From the NCBI RefSeq assembly GCF_964019385.1, contig NC_088645.1, positions 36,573,303 through 36,637,302 of the forward strand: DNA of 64,000 bases, given 5' to 3'. The DNA comes from Sycon ciliatum (Eukaryota > Porifera > Calcarea > Leucosolenida > Sycettidae). The position numbers and the translations under genes were made by a program. Under the pieces are notes generated by a model that did no database searches, was not told the origin of the DNA, and worked only from the letters and a program-made list of their open reading frames with translations. This document shows positions 11,962 through 22,835 of the stretch, piece by piece. Every line of letters begins with the position of its first letter. Positions within the stretch are counted from its first letter, which is position 1.

Positions 11962-12471
11962 TGTGCTACAGCACTGCTGAATGAAATCCAGCCACGACAC
12001 TCAGGTACGCGATGGGGCGTTGCCCAGCCCTACAGTCCATTTCAAAACTATACGCGTACCTAGGCAAAAACCGTTATGCCAGCATATTATACCACATAAA
12101 ATCTGTGATAACTTTGTGCATACATTTCTCCAAATTGGGCGTCTGTTATCCAATCGTTTAGAAACTATAGGAGAGTAATTGTGGAGCGGTCCCGAGCAAT
12201 TTTCCGAAAACTATTCTCAAAAAGGTCCAGCCAAATATTTCAAAAACCCTACACGTCTATAGTTTTGAAATGGACTGTAGACCTGCCAACACTGGGCTGC
12301 AGAAGAAGGCGCACATTTGAGTGACATGACTGGATTTCATTGAGCAGCACCGGATTGTGCTGGCTCTGCAGGAGCTATACGCCTGAGCTCTATCCGAACA
12401 TGGTTAAATCGCCTGCCAGCACACATGAAGCATATAACACATAGCGTTGGAGCATAGCACGCCATACTTAC

Positions 12472-12738
12472 TTGCACAGGCAACATTATGCAAATCTTCG
12501 CGGGACGCACTACCTCGGCCAAGGAATACCCGTCCCAGCCCAAATGGCTCGGCAAACCTGCGGAACCACACAAAGTCACTGATTATCAAAGCGTTGGCTG
12601 CCTGGACAATCAGATCTTTTTCCTCCGTTCTATATGGTATCGCTAACCCTAGCTGAAAACATAATGAAGCGGCCCTGGAAAAATTCATTGCCGGATAATT
12701 GACTGGATCAAGTATGAGAAGATTGCCTTCGTACTCTT
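12472..12738 (-). CDS. Host gene A exon: C-type-lectin-like domain (c)
   Basis: This 267-bp exon has acceptor TGTCGTTCTGCAG and donor A|GTAAGT, is phase 1 at both ends and encodes 89 residues. It shares the plan of the 4323-4679 exon: a strand (LLILDPVNYPAMNF), a helix with Cys (SRAASLCFQLGLAIP), a second helix (EEKDLIVQAANALI) and a closing NVACA. It is shorter than a full C-type lectin domain (about 115-130 residues), so it may be a partial domain, or another exon may supply the rest. Ligand-binding residues are not evident. It lies about 9 kb downstream (in gene direction) of the EGF exon at 21735. Confidence 0.55.
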
Positions 12739-12949
12739 CTGCAGAACGACAGTACACAAACGGTAGAATGTGCACATCGTTGGTAAAGCCATGACATCGT
12801 TGGTAAAGCCATGAGTAAACTTGAAGATGGGTGATGCTTGGGTTAAAGGGTGATGCTTGGGTTAAAGAGCACCACACGTCGACTTGGACAAGTATCAGGT
12901 GAAATGTAGATCAGATCTGCTCTCGGGATCAACGACGCAGCAGTCCATT

Positions 12950-13680
12950 CACCTGAGCCAGTCTCGTTGGCTCTTGAAAGCCCAATTTTGACAGAATTGA
13001 GGCACAAAAATCCGGGTTTTGAATCCGCTTCTCCACACATTTTGCCATGGGGTACCTGTCCAAATTTTGGTAAAACCAGGCTGATTTTCTAATGCCCTGT
13101 GTCCTTAGACTTTTCTGGTATCAGATTTGGTTAGGAATAATTGCACGTTCCACGCAATGCAGGATGAACTGTTGTTTTCATGATAGCTATAAGTGCACGC
13201 ACTGTGAAGCGATTAACTTTCACGGTGCGCAAAGTTTGCGTTTTCATGAATTGGGCTGGTTCACAATGAGAAACTTTGGCGATTTTATCTCTTCATTTGG
13301 ATCTGTTACAGTGTACAATCAATGTACAGAGCAGTTTGCGGCGATTTATATTCACCAATGTGTGATGGTGGCGAAAATAGTGACATTTTATCTCTAGCGA
13401 AAGCTTCTCACTTGACAGTACCGTAAAGTCTTGTATAACAGCCGCGGGTTTTATGACTTTCTTGGTGAAATGTTGCAGGCTTCTATATGAGACAGGCTTC
13501 TATACAAGACAGGTATCTCTATGTATGTCAACACTAAAACCAGGCTTATGTGTGATTTGATGGGCCCAAAATTGCGGCTTCTATTCAAGTGCGGGTTTTA
13601 TACAAGACTTAACGGTATATGTGGTGTAACTGGAGTCCCACTAAAATAAAAGGGTTCCACTTTCCTATGAATGGACTGTA
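12950..13680. repeat. Dispersed repeat copy interrupted by unrelated sequence
   Basis: The repeat starts AGTCCATTCACCTG, shares the ATTTTGCCATGG block with 15839-16099, and ends CTATGAATGGACTGTAG. About 420 bp in the middle (13200-13617) is not shared and includes the MITE at 13419. Confidence 0.55.
13419..13617. mobile_element. MITE with TACCGTAAAGTCTTGTATAA ends
   Basis: It is about 199 bp with inverted ends and flanking TA. A second copy starts at 63844 and runs off the window. It has no ORF. Confidence 0.8.
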
Positions 13681-13958
13681 GCGAAAGCTCTCCACGGGCC
13701 CCAGACTTCGTTTCTAGAGCAAGTAGATAGGATGTTATGATATGGAGAAGCACATTGGCAATGTACTAAAAATATACAAACTTTACAGGATTCTATCTAC
13801 GGCGTGCTAGTGTGTAAGAACAAGACCGCAAGAGTGAGCAATAGAGCGATTAGCAACATTTGTTGCTACAGCTGTACCCTTGTTAGTACGGCATTGGTTA
13901 CAAGACCAAACTCACTAGCAGACAATGGTCAAAATCCACTGACACCTGACACACTTAC

Positions 13959-14003
13959 ATCCACGTCCGGGCAGTAGATAGTACTCGTTATAAGATAAAC
14001 AAT
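13959..14003 (-). CDS. Possible 45-bp micro-exon of host gene A
   Basis: The segment lies between GGTTTCAG and the strong donor T|GTAAGTG, is phase 1 at both ends, and encodes a Cys-led 15-residue stretch with NEYYLLPGRG before a Cys codon split by the intron. The aromatic pair and Gly-rich end resemble the C-loop of an EGF-type module. The pyrimidine tract upstream is weak and no neighbouring exon completes the domain, so this is tentative. Confidence 0.25.
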
Positions 14004-14128
14004 CTGAAACCCTCGTTGTTGTCCACTAACGAGGGTAGTTATTTTTTTTCCTATTTTCGCACACAATGATTTTTGGCTACCGTTCTGCTTTCGTTTCGAG
14101 TGAATTTTTCAAGTACAATTAGTAGTAG

Positions 14129-14463
14129 AATGAAGTTGAAGACACCACTGCAGCTGTACTTATGGTTGATAAATATGGTGATTGCCTGATAAGTCCAGCG
14201 AGGACGAAACGTACGTCGCAATCGAGCTACTGTATAACACCTTTATTTCGGTGTAATTAAAATTTCGGTAACTTCGGTACTGGTCCTGGATCACCTAATT
14301 TAACATTACACCTAAATTTTCCGAAATACCAAAAATATGTATACATCATGAAAATCACTGTCAAATTAAAAAAATCATCTTGTATACTGGTATACATGTA
14401 GTACATGTACATGTACATACATGTACATAATTATGTGGAGCCTAGCCGGAGACATTGGAGCAA

Positions 14464-14495
<32 letters not shown>

Positions 14496-14860
14496 GTGCC
14501 ATGCATACCAAATTTATCCTTACACCGAAAGGTCAGGGGTTGGCTTTTACCGAAATTTTACAACACCGAAAATAAGGTGATATACAGTATGTCGTTGCTG
14601 TTTCATCTTCTATGTGCCATGCGCTACTTGATGTACCAGCCTGCTATGTCGGATACCGCTAACCATGCATCGACAAGGCGCCAGGCGCGAACTGATCGTG
14701 GTGGTGGTGAGAAGGAGAGCTCTGTGCTTGAAATTTGCAGCTTAGAGAGCGTGCGTGGGCAGGAGTGTGTTTACCGCCATATTGCCAGGTGTGTCTTTAC
14801 CACCATATTTATCAACCATAAGTACAGCTGCAGTGGTGTCTTCAACTTCATTCTCACAAC
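14129..14860. mobile_element. Inverted-repeat element with about 55-bp arms
   Basis: The left arm starts AATGAAGTTGAAGACACC and the right arm is its inverted copy ending near 14852. TAGTAGTAG stands on both sides (14120-14128 and 14861-14869), a possible 9-bp target duplication, although the right arm has eight extra bases and TAG repeats can arise by chance. A related short element sits at 52383-52606. The interior has a poly-T run (about 14469-14496). Confidence 0.65.
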
Positions 14861-14869
14861 TAGTAGTAG

Positions 14870-15838
14870 TATAAAATATACTTTTCGTGCAAATTGTCGC
14901 ATTTTGAATAGTTTTGTATTTTGGTAAAAAAACGGGTAGACCTGTACTGAGAGGTTCATTGTTATCCACACATCCTCACACAACAGTGGGTTACAGTGTC
15001 TCCTTTAGGATTTCAAACCAACCGGGTACACGTGTAGATCTACCTGGCATAACTCTTTCAACCGGGTCAGACTCAATCGCGGCTATTGTACATCAGGGAG
15101 CATTAGAACGCCCTGATTGAGTCCCAATCGGGTCACAAGTGACCCCCGGTGTTCTTTTCCCATGCGGTCCGAACCCCAACTGGGTCGCCGAAACGGCTGA
15201 CCCGGCTCTGGAGTAGACGCTGGGTTAAAGGACCGTAGCGATGAAGCCAGTCATGGCAGATAAAGGCTAGCCACCACGCCCAGACACTATGTTTTAAAAG
15301 CAGGAAGGCTTGGAAATCGCTACAATTTCCCCTGGTAATTAAAGTACGAATGAAGCCGCTATGCCCGGAAAACTCGGCTTCCCAGCAGAGTCTCACTCAG
15401 ACCGTGAAATTATTTATTACACCCGGACAATACGTTAATTCAGCAGGTAGGTTTGGGAATCACTACAATTTCCCCTGGTAATTACACTCAAACATCTCTT
15501 ATCCGGACTGCTCAGATGTTGGCAAGTCTCTGCACCTGCCACCTTCAACTTGAGTTGCTATGACAAAAAGTGCATTGTTCTCGAATTTTTCCTCAATGGC
15601 GTGCATGCACATGCTCCTGTTTAAAACTCTTGTCCTTGCCAACCTCTGCAGTTCACACGTTCAGAATCGATGGATTCTTTTTTAAATCTTGGACAAGTGC
15701 AATACATGCCAAATAACTTCAAAGCTTGTAGTAGTAGTATGATGCGCGGCAGGTGGGATTGTCCTGACGTGCAGGCAAATCTGACATACGGGCAGTGCCC
15801 AGTTCCAAGGTGCCCGGATAAGAGATGTCCAAGGATAC
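14870..15838. other. Non-coding stretch with a repeated 36-bp block
   Basis: A block containing CTACAATTTCCCCTGGTAAT appears at about 15308-15343 and again at 15449-15484. No gene is recognised. Confidence 0.5.
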
Positions 15839-16099
15839 TACAGTCCATTACTCGGAAACTGTCCCGCTGGCTTTTGAAAGTCGGATTTGGGTCAAATTGA
15901 GGATCAAAAACCCACTTTAAATCTTAAAAAATTGGGTTTGGGATCTGCCTCTCCATACATTTTGCCATGGCATACCTGTCCTAATTTGTACAACCTGGCT
16001 GAATTTCTATTTCCCTGTTCTTGGACTTTTCTGGCCTCAAATGCGGCAAGGAGTAATTGCACGGGTCACACAATGCAGGATGTACTGTTGTTTTCACGA

Positions 16100-16278
16100 T
16101 GTTGTGAACCCTCTGGTTCTCTAAAGTATCAGGAACGAACGACCCCACACGGCACGAGGACAACTATTTATTCTCAACAGTATATTTCACTTCCATCGAC
16201 TAACAACAATGAACAATGAATGACTGAATGAACAACTGAACACTAAAACCACCAGGTAGTTATAGCGTGAAAATGACA
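16100..16278 (-). repeat. 3' LTR of the gag-only element
   Basis: 179 bp, TG...CA. It is identical to the 21490-21668 copy except one C/T difference near its right end in gene direction (the 16110s on the plus strand). The near identity implies a recent insertion. Confidence 0.9.
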
Positions 16279-16664
16279 GCGTATATGAGAAAAGCATACA
16301 CATACAACATACAACTACAGTGCACACAGCAAACCGCACATAGCGCCTGTAGCGTATGCCACGTCGTAAACATCAGCGGTACGGCGGAGTCGGGATACAG
16401 CTGCATTGAAACGAACACAACGTCACAAGCGAGAAGGCCTTTAACTCTCGAGAACTTGTCGTTTCACAACATTCTCCCCACCAAAGGGCTTCTCACCGCC
16501 GTACAACAACTCACAAGTCAAACGATTTGGGGCTTACTACGCGTCATCTTCTGCTGCGGTGGTGGCCATGGTAGAATATAACTAATGCCCACCACTTCGG
16601 CCAACTCGATTTCGCCAAGCTTGCCGCTGTGGGCTGTTGCACACGACACTGTCACCGATCCACT

Positions 16665-17052
16665 TTAACATGGGGCGGACGATGGACCAGACAACACACA
16701 ACCGATAAGCTTGCAGATCTTGGCTGTCACACATGACACCGGTACTGGGCCACTGCCTCGTGGGGCGGACGCTGGACAGGATAAAATACATGTAATCTCC
16801 ATGTTCCACACAGTCTCGCCGCTCACTTTTTCCGTGCTAACTTCTTCCGTGCTAACCAGTATCAGCCTTCGCATTTCCTTAGCTTCTACGCCTTGCGCTT
16901 CAACGTCTTGCGCTTCTACGTCTTGCTCTTCTATGTCTTGCGCCTCTACGTCTTGAGCCTCTACGTCTTGCGCCTCTACGTCGTTCGCCCGAGACTCCAG
17001 CTGCTTCTGAGCGTCTCCGACCGATGTCGCCATGCTCTGCACCGACGCAGTG
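16665..17052 (-). pseudogene. C-terminal half of split gag-like ORF (VEAQD repeats)
   Basis: The frame is open from the LINE target site at about 17052 to a stop at 16665. It begins with TSVGDAQKQLESRAND and then about seven copies of a five-residue unit of the type VEAQD, encoded by a 15-bp tandem DNA repeat at 16880-16985, which would favour coiled coil. A Ser/Cys/Pro-rich tail follows. The frame matches that of the N-terminal half at 21118-21458 when the LINE is ignored. No zinc knuckle is visible. Confidence 0.6.
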
Positions 17053-17467
17053 GGCCTTTTTTTTTTCTATTGACACAGCCCTACTGGAATACAGGTGGAG
17101 AACAAAACTGAGAAACGAGGAAAAGGACAAAACATAGGGGATGTAGGGACGACGTGATGATGTGCTGGGAGCAACTCAACCAACCACAGGTCTCGGCGTC
17201 AGCGTTGCAACTAGGCATCGAAAAATGTGTGTTTGGGCTAAATACGAAATTAAGAAAAAGGAAAATAATAAACCACATAGCGCTAAAGCTGCACCAAATA
17301 ATAATTTAAATTATAACTAAACCGGGTGGAAAACCAAGAAATCATAACAAACAAGACAAACTAAATAATAAATTAATGATAAAAAATTATATAATAAAAG
17401 GTAAATGAAGCCCAATATCATCAGCATAGGCGAACCAAGGAACATGACCCGTGCCACAGTCAAGAGT

Positions 17468-20339
17468 TCATCCGTAGAAGTCGGTAGCCATCAGCCAGTG
17501 TTGGTGCGTGAGGTACTTATGGACATCTTCTTTGAACGTGTGGAGCCGCTTCAAGCTGAGTGGAGCCCTTACAATTTCGCTCGGCAAGCTGTTCCATACT
17601 GACACTACAGAAAACGGGAAGGAGCGAGAAGCATAGGCAGGTGCTCTCCTGTCCAGGACTTGCTGCAGCTGCACCTGGTGCTGCTGGCCAGGAGGGGGTT
17701 GACTCCGGGTGCGCCGAGCTTCTACATGGTTGGCTGGAAGGGGGATCATGGCGGTGAGCTGGGGTGGTCCTGGGATGCACTGGAGCTTGTACAGGTATAC
17801 CAGCCCAGATACAATCCGGCGGTGGCACAGGCTTTGGAGAAGGGCACCAGGGCCAATAATGGCCATTGCACGTTTCTGTACACGGTCGAGTCGGGCGAGG
17901 TGGCAGGATGCAGCTCCCATCCACACAAGGGGAGCATACTCGAGGATGGGTCGCACAAATCCCTTGTACGCACAAAGCCGGCCATGGTAATCTAACACCC
18001 GGCAAGCCCGACGGAGAACACCCAGTCTCTGGCAGCCACGTGTCGCAATTGAATGCAAGTGATCCCGGAATGACAGCTTGGCGTCAAATGTCACTCCAAG
18101 AAGCTTGATGGTGTTGGCTTCCGGAACCGCGATACCTCCAAACTTGATGTCAGGGACAGCAGGGTGTGTGGCTTTCGTAGTCATCAGCAGCTGTTGCGAT
18201 TTACAGGGCTCGAATCTGATGCGCCAGCGTTCTCCCCACTCTTCAAGACGCTTGAGGCTGGATTGCAAGGCGGCAGTCATGTCATGCATATTGTCCTGCG
18301 TGCGGATGAGGCTGTAGAGGGTTGTGTCGTCTGCAAAGGAACTTAGTCGCGTCTTGGGAGACAGGCACTGATCCAGGTCAGACACATACAAGAGGAGAAG
18401 TGTCGGGTCAAGGATACTGCCTTGGGGCACACCTGCTGTTATGGGCGCCGGAGAGGATGAGTCGCCGTGGACCAGGACTGATAGTTTGCGGTTCAGGAGG
18501 TAATCCTGCAGCCAGTGCAGCAGGCAGCCACCAATGCCAACGTTCTTGGCTTTGAAAATCAGTCCAGAGTGTGATACCCGATCAAATGCTCCTGCTATGT
18601 CCACCGCCACCATGTGAGCGTACCCTCCATCGCTGACAGTCTTGACCCACTCAGTGTGCAAAGCAGTGAGGATGTCGCACGTGCCTCTTCCTTGCCGAAA
18701 GAATGACTGTCGGGCAGAATATTGAAACGCTCCAGATAATTCACGAGCTGCTTGTTTACTATACCCTCCATTACTTTTGACAGGATGGATAGTAGTGAGA
18801 CTGGTCGGTAATTCTTGGGATCCGAGCGGGGGCTCTTCTTGAAGACTGGAACCACATGGGCCAGCTTCCATTTGGTAGGTTGAACACCGTGGCGAAAGCA
18901 GAGTGAGAACAGTTTGGTGACTGGTTCTGCAAGCTCACTGGAGCACTGAGCCAGGACTCTTGCTGGAATATTGTCAGGTCCTGTTGCCTTCGATGTATTC
19001 AGCTTGGCTAGATGGCGGCGTACATCAGCAAGCCGGAAATGGATGCGGTCAAGACCATGGCGGTCCAAATGCTGCATTTCTGGCAGATCGTCTGGAGAGA
19101 TGTCATCATCTGCAAGGCTAGACTTCTGGGAGTAGTACCTGGCGAGGCAATTGGCCTTGGCTTGGCGAGTTGGATACTCTGTGCCGTCGGTGTCCTTCAG
19201 CAGAGGTATCTCAGAGGCACGCTCCATCCCAGCAGCTCTCTTCATGTTAGACCACCATTGCTTGTCGTTAAGTGAGCCTGAGCTGAGCTTAGCTTTGACA
19301 CGAGCATCATGTGATGATTGGGCGCGCAGCAAAATAGCAGCTGTTCGTGCCACTAGGTCAATGAATGAAGCTCGCAAATCTCCATCATCGGGGTGCTGAC
19401 GCCACCGTTTCCATGCACGAGTCTTTGCTTGAACTACAGTGCTGCACTCAGGTGTCCACCAACAAGGGTCTGTCGTCCGTACTGTCAGGGTCTTAGATGG
19501 TATAAACGTGTCCATTCCATCCAGAACTACAGTTGTGAGTTGTTCACATGCAAGTTCGGGGACATCGCAGACGACAGCAGACCAGTCAAAGCTGCGGAAA
19601 TGTGCCCTCAGTCTGCCCCAGTCTGCTTGGCCATACGCCATACTTTCCTGCTTGTTGGCCGCTCCAGTACAGGAGTGATTTCCTGAAAGTTGGACAATAC
19701 TACACTGTGGTCAGAGCGCCCGATGGGAGATGATACTGCTGTGTGGACAGTGCCAGGAAAGTCGGACAAGACGAGATCCAATGTGTTTGGCCCACGGGTT
19801 GGCTGGGTCACGTGCTGGACAAGACAGTGTGTTGCACTAATTTCTTCCAAGAACTCCCCTGCGATTGTCGTTCGAGAGCTGCCAAGCCAGGACGTGCTGT
19901 GAACATTAAAATCTCCAGCCCGAATCATGTGCTTACCATGCTGCCGCATGGTATCTATGTTTTGGTCTAAGTGCTCGAGTAGAGCCAGATCATTGTCAGC
20001 GTAGGAACCAGGGCGATAGGCTGCACCTATGACAGTTTTGCTGTTGCACTGGCCAACGGTGAGCCAGGCTGTTTCGAATTCAGCAGACTGGTACTGATCC
20101 AGATGCTGGTACGCGATGCCGGCTTTGATCCAGACTCCAATGCCACCTCCGTGTTCTGTTCGGTCTCGGCGAATCGGGCCACAGTATCCCGGGATCATAG
20201 ATGCACTGTGAGAGCATTTATCCACTGTTAGTTTCGTCTCAGTCACTATGGCAACATCCGCACCTGAGAGCAACAGGGTGTGCTGAAACTCTCCGAATTT
20301 GGACAGCAGCCCGCCTGCATTGGTCAGGAGGAGCTTCAT
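17468..20339 (-). pseudogene. LINE ORF2: AP endonuclease and reverse transcriptase, frameshifted
   Basis: ORF2 begins at an ATG overlapping the ORF1 stop (ATGA at 20339-20336). The endonuclease (first about 230 codons) shows the catalytic boxes: LLTNAGG, VTETKLT, AGDFNVHS and SDHSVV. RT motifs follow: DNIPARVL, NYRPVSLLSILSKVME, an AFDRV box, AGVPQGSILDP and the catalytic SSFADDTTLY. The C-terminus has RSFPFSVVSVWNSLP, seen near the end of CR1-clade proteins. Full length would be about 957 codons. Two frame breaks are visible, near 19630 (between endonuclease and RT) and near 18717 (between RT motifs), so this copy cannot make an intact protein unless these are assembly errors. There is no RNase H. 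Confidence 0.85.
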
Positions 20340-21037
20340 GATTGCTGGCTGTCTGCATTCAGTTGTTGTTGCTCGGCAGACTCTTGCTGCTGGTGGTCTT
20401 CGTCCAGTTTCTTGAGCATTGGGCTGCCGGAGTCAGGTGAATCCCCATGCAACCGCTTGCGGTCGGGAGGCAATGGTGTCAGGTCGGAGCTGTGAGTGGC
20501 CGAGTCCTTGCCTGACTTCTTCGACAGCACATACTGTCCATTTCCCTTTCCTGGCACTGGCCCATGACGTTTTTCATGGAATGTCCACTCCCTCGCATAC
20601 AGTGGTCCAGGCCAAAAGTTTACAGAGGTGACTGTGGGGAGGGCATCAGCATCAACAGTTACTCGTCCTGTCATCATTCCCTTCTTGTTTTCACGGACAC
20701 TGCAATCATGAACTGCAACTGTCTGGTGTACTGCGGTGGAGCGTGTTGTGATGAACTCGCTTAGCCGTTGGTCATTGCACTGGGCACTAAGATTGCCAAT
20801 AAAGACAACTACTCGCTTCTTGCGGTGAGGCTCTTGAGTCACCAACTGCCAAGAATCATCCTGGATGGCCTCCAAGTCCAATGCAGGGGTTGCGTTGGGC
20901 ACAGGCTTGGTTGGCATGTGTCCGGATCGACATCCTCCATGCTGCTGAAAGTCATCTGCGTCCGAGCACTCCGTGCCTGAGGGCCCACTGTCCTCGATCA
21001 CTTTTTGGAAAGTGCCGCTACGGGATACGGCCTCCAC
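20336..21037 (-). CDS. LINE ORF1 (partial), nucleic-acid-binding type
   Basis: About 233 codons end four bases into ORF2 (stop-start overlap ATGA), an arrangement that permits termination-reinitiation. A central segment (VVVFIGNLSAQCNDQRL through FWPGPLYAREWTF) has the strand-helix pattern of the RRM-like or single-stranded-nucleic-acid-binding region of CR1-type ORF1 proteins. The C-terminus is Gln-rich. The only near-start codon is GTG, and the frame stays open to a stop at 21140 beyond the LINE border, so the true N-terminus is missing. Confidence 0.6.
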   Translation of the reverse strand: MEAVSRSGTFQKVIEDSGPSGTECSDADDFQQHGGCRSGHMPTKPVPNATPALDLEAIQDDSWQLVTQEPHRKKRVVVFIGNLSAQCNDQRLSEFITTRSTAVHQTVAVHDCSVRENKKGMMTGRVTVDADALPTVTSVNFWPGPLYAREWTFHEKRHGPVPGKGNGQYVLSKKSGKDSATHSSDLTPLPPDRKRLHGDSPDSGSPMLKKLDEDHQQQESAEQQQLNADSQQS

Positions 21038-21117
21038 GTGCGCTCCAGTTGTTTCCTGATCCTGCAGATCCTGCTGCTGCTTGCTTGCATGGTTGCCTTT
21101 GCCTTTGGTACGGCCTT

Positions 21118-21458
21118 GGATCTGATCCTCCCACTGGCTTCAAGTACTCTTCTGACCGCTGCTTGTCTGTAAGCAAAGTCTTATACGCCTTGTCCAGCGT
21201 CCTTCCGGGCGAGGCAAGCAAATCTCGCTTTGCTTCCTCATAATATGTACTGACGGCGATGCGCTCGGCCATCTTCTTGAGCATTTCGTTAAACTCTGTG
21301 CGGAGCGCACACTCTTGCCGTCTAGCACTGCGCTCTTCAAACTCCTCGCTCTGTCGGAGCCTCTTCTCCACGTATTCTCTCAACCTATCGCCTTCAAATC
21401 CATACCGAATTCCGTTGGCGATAAAGCTGGCTTCAATGATCCATAGTTCCTGTGCCAT
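21118..21458 (-). pseudogene. N-terminal half of split gag-like ORF
   Basis: The first ATG after the primer-binding site is at 21458; the frame is open upstream to the LTR with a TTG codon. The protein starts MAQELWIIEASF and continues with a charged helical stretch (FEGDRLREYVEKRLRQSEEF) that resembles the N-terminus of many animal gypsy-type Gag proteins. The frame is cut by the LINE at 21111-21117 and resumes at 17052. Beyond the border, reading continues into LINE sequence and soon ends. Confidence 0.6.
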
Positions 21459-21489
21459 GCTCGCTTCGTATCCTGGCGTGGTCGCCAAA

Positions 21490-21668
21490 TGTTGTGAACC
21501 TTCTGGTTCTCTAAAGTATCAGGAACGAACGACCCCACACGGCACGAGGACAACTATTTATTCTCAACAGTATATTTCACTTCCATCGACTAACAACAAT
21601 GAACAATGAATGACTGAATGAACAACTGAACACTAAAACCACCAGGTAGTTATAGCGTGAAAATGACA
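21490..21668 (-). repeat. 5' LTR of the gag-only element
   Basis: 179 bp, TG...CA, paired with 16100-16278. It is followed on the minus strand by the primer-binding site. Confidence 0.9.
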
Positions 21669-21734
21669 ACTACGTGAGAGAGACACCAAAAAGTTAGGGT
21701 GCCAGTTTCCAATGAATGTACTGTAGCTACTTAC

Positions 21735-21854
21735 TGGCGCAAACTGATTGGAATGGTTGGTAGCCAGGACTACAGCACATGAAGGAGCCGGGAGTGTTGA
21801 CGCATGATGCCAGACTGCAGTTGCCGCTCGTGGGCCTAGCGCATTCATCAATAT
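21735..21854 (-). CDS. Host gene A exon: calcium-binding EGF domain (d)
   Basis: This 120-bp exon has acceptor CTGCAG and donor A|GTAAGT, phase 1 at both ends. It encodes (D)IDEC, then NCSLASCVNTPGSFMCCSPG and a terminal Cys: six cysteines in EGF order, with the DxDE start and the N-x-x-G-S-F beta-hydroxylation-type site of calcium-binding EGF modules. One oddity is C-C in place of the usual C-x-C. Such modules form rigid Ca-linked rods in secreted matrix proteins. Confidence 0.9.
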
Positions 21855-22418
21855 CTGCAGTATAAGCATAGGTGAACCACAACTGGTGTGTTGTTACCTT
21901 CTCCCCCAGGCCCCCGCCGTACAGCAACACAAACTCTTGATTGTGCGTCTCATTCCATATCATTTCTTATATTGACAATAAACGACGAGGGCACAGGAGG
22001 AGAAAGGAAATGCAAGACCCAAACAAAAAGGCGAAGGGAGAAGACACGAAGAAACAACAAAGAACAAGCAGTGATAAAGTGACGCCAAATCGGGATGACC
22101 ATTCAGCGACCAATGCATACAGAGTACATGACTAAGACCAAGACAACCAGACCACGGACTCTCACTCCCAGACCAAAACTAGCACTGCGCATGCACTCGT
22201 GCCTGTCACGCTCTCCAGGCCAGGATGTTAGTTGCCCCTGCTACAGTTCCGGTCTTCGGGTCGCTGCGCTTGGCTTTTGGCAACACAGACAGTGAATGGC
22301 CAGATTCCCACTTCCCAAAAAAGTCGAATACACCACGATTCAAAGCGCTAGTTGCGATCATTTTTCTTTGGTGCCTCCTTTGATCTTGCCATCAAGATCT
22401 CCCAAGCAAAAGTAAGTT

Positions 22419-22804
22419 AGGCGGTGTTTACATGAGGCGTTTCAACCCGGGTCAGATTTCAACCTGCCATGTGCATAAATTGAATGGCGCGTTTACATGA
22501 CGCATTGCGCTTGACCCGGGTTGAAATTTCGCCCCGGGTTAATTTCAACCCTCCCCCCAAGGGGAGGGTTGAAATTAACCCGGGTGAAGAAAATCGTACA
22601 AACGTACTTCTGTGCGTATGTCGCGCCAGGTTTGAACGGCACTGCAGATGCAAATTTCGCGCGAAGTGGACTTTTGGCGGCATATCAGTATTTGACCCGG
22701 GTCAACTGTCTTCATGTAAACACTCACCTCTTTTGTCTATCGTACAGACTTTCAACCCGGGCTGAACTCTACCCGGGTTGAAATTTCTCATGTAAACACA
22801 GCCT
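22419..22804. mobile_element. MITE with TGTTTACATGAG ends and CCCGGGTTGAAATT repeats
   Basis: The ends are inverted (GTGTTTACATGAG...). The interior carries at least six copies of the ACCCGGGTTGAAATT-type motif in both orientations. Its centre is a perfect hairpin: arms 22533-22556 and 22561-22584 with a CCAA loop. Confidence 0.8.
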
Positions 22805-22835
22805 TAGATATTGTGATTGGACTTGGTTTTACCTG

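Larger units (their letters stand above)
17059..21111 (-). mobile_element. CR1-like LINE (non-LTR retrotransposon), nested
   Basis: The element reads leftward: partial ORF1, ORF2 with endonuclease and RT, a 3' UTR of about 400 bp and a 10-A tail (poly-T on the plus strand at 17057-17066). The short repeat GGCCTT stands at both borders (17053-17058 and 21112-21117) and fits a target-site duplication. Its insertion interrupts the gag frame of the host LTR element. ORF1 is probably 5'-truncated, because its frame is open to the border without a good ATG. Confidence 0.8.
16100..21668 (-). mobile_element. Gag-only LTR retrotransposon (TR-GAG-like) with nested LINE
   Basis: Two 179-bp direct repeats (16100-16278 and 21490-21668) start TG and end CA, differ at one base, and contain AATAAA on the minus strand, so they are LTRs and the element reads leftward. 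Three bases after the 5' LTR on the minus strand comes TGGCGACCACGCCAGGAT, placed as a tRNA primer-binding site. After subtracting the nested LINE (17059-21111) only about 1.5 kb remains, holding one gag-like reading frame and no protease, RT or integrase. It is therefore non-autonomous. No clear polypurine tract precedes the 3' LTR. Confidence 0.75.
15839..21725. mobile_element. TA-flanked repeat split by an LTR element
   Basis: The left piece (15839-16099) starts TACAGTCCATT and the right piece (21669-21725) ends in the inverted-like AATGTACTGTA. Put side by side they match the uninterrupted copy at 4784-5020. This is the outermost layer of a three-level nest. Near the junction a few bases present in the 4.9-kb copy are missing and no 5-bp target duplication is seen. 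Confidence 0.7.

Noticed and set aside
21018..21140. Gag frame continuing to 21018
   Set aside because: Past the GGCCTT border the sequence belongs to the LINE; the continuation is chance reading.
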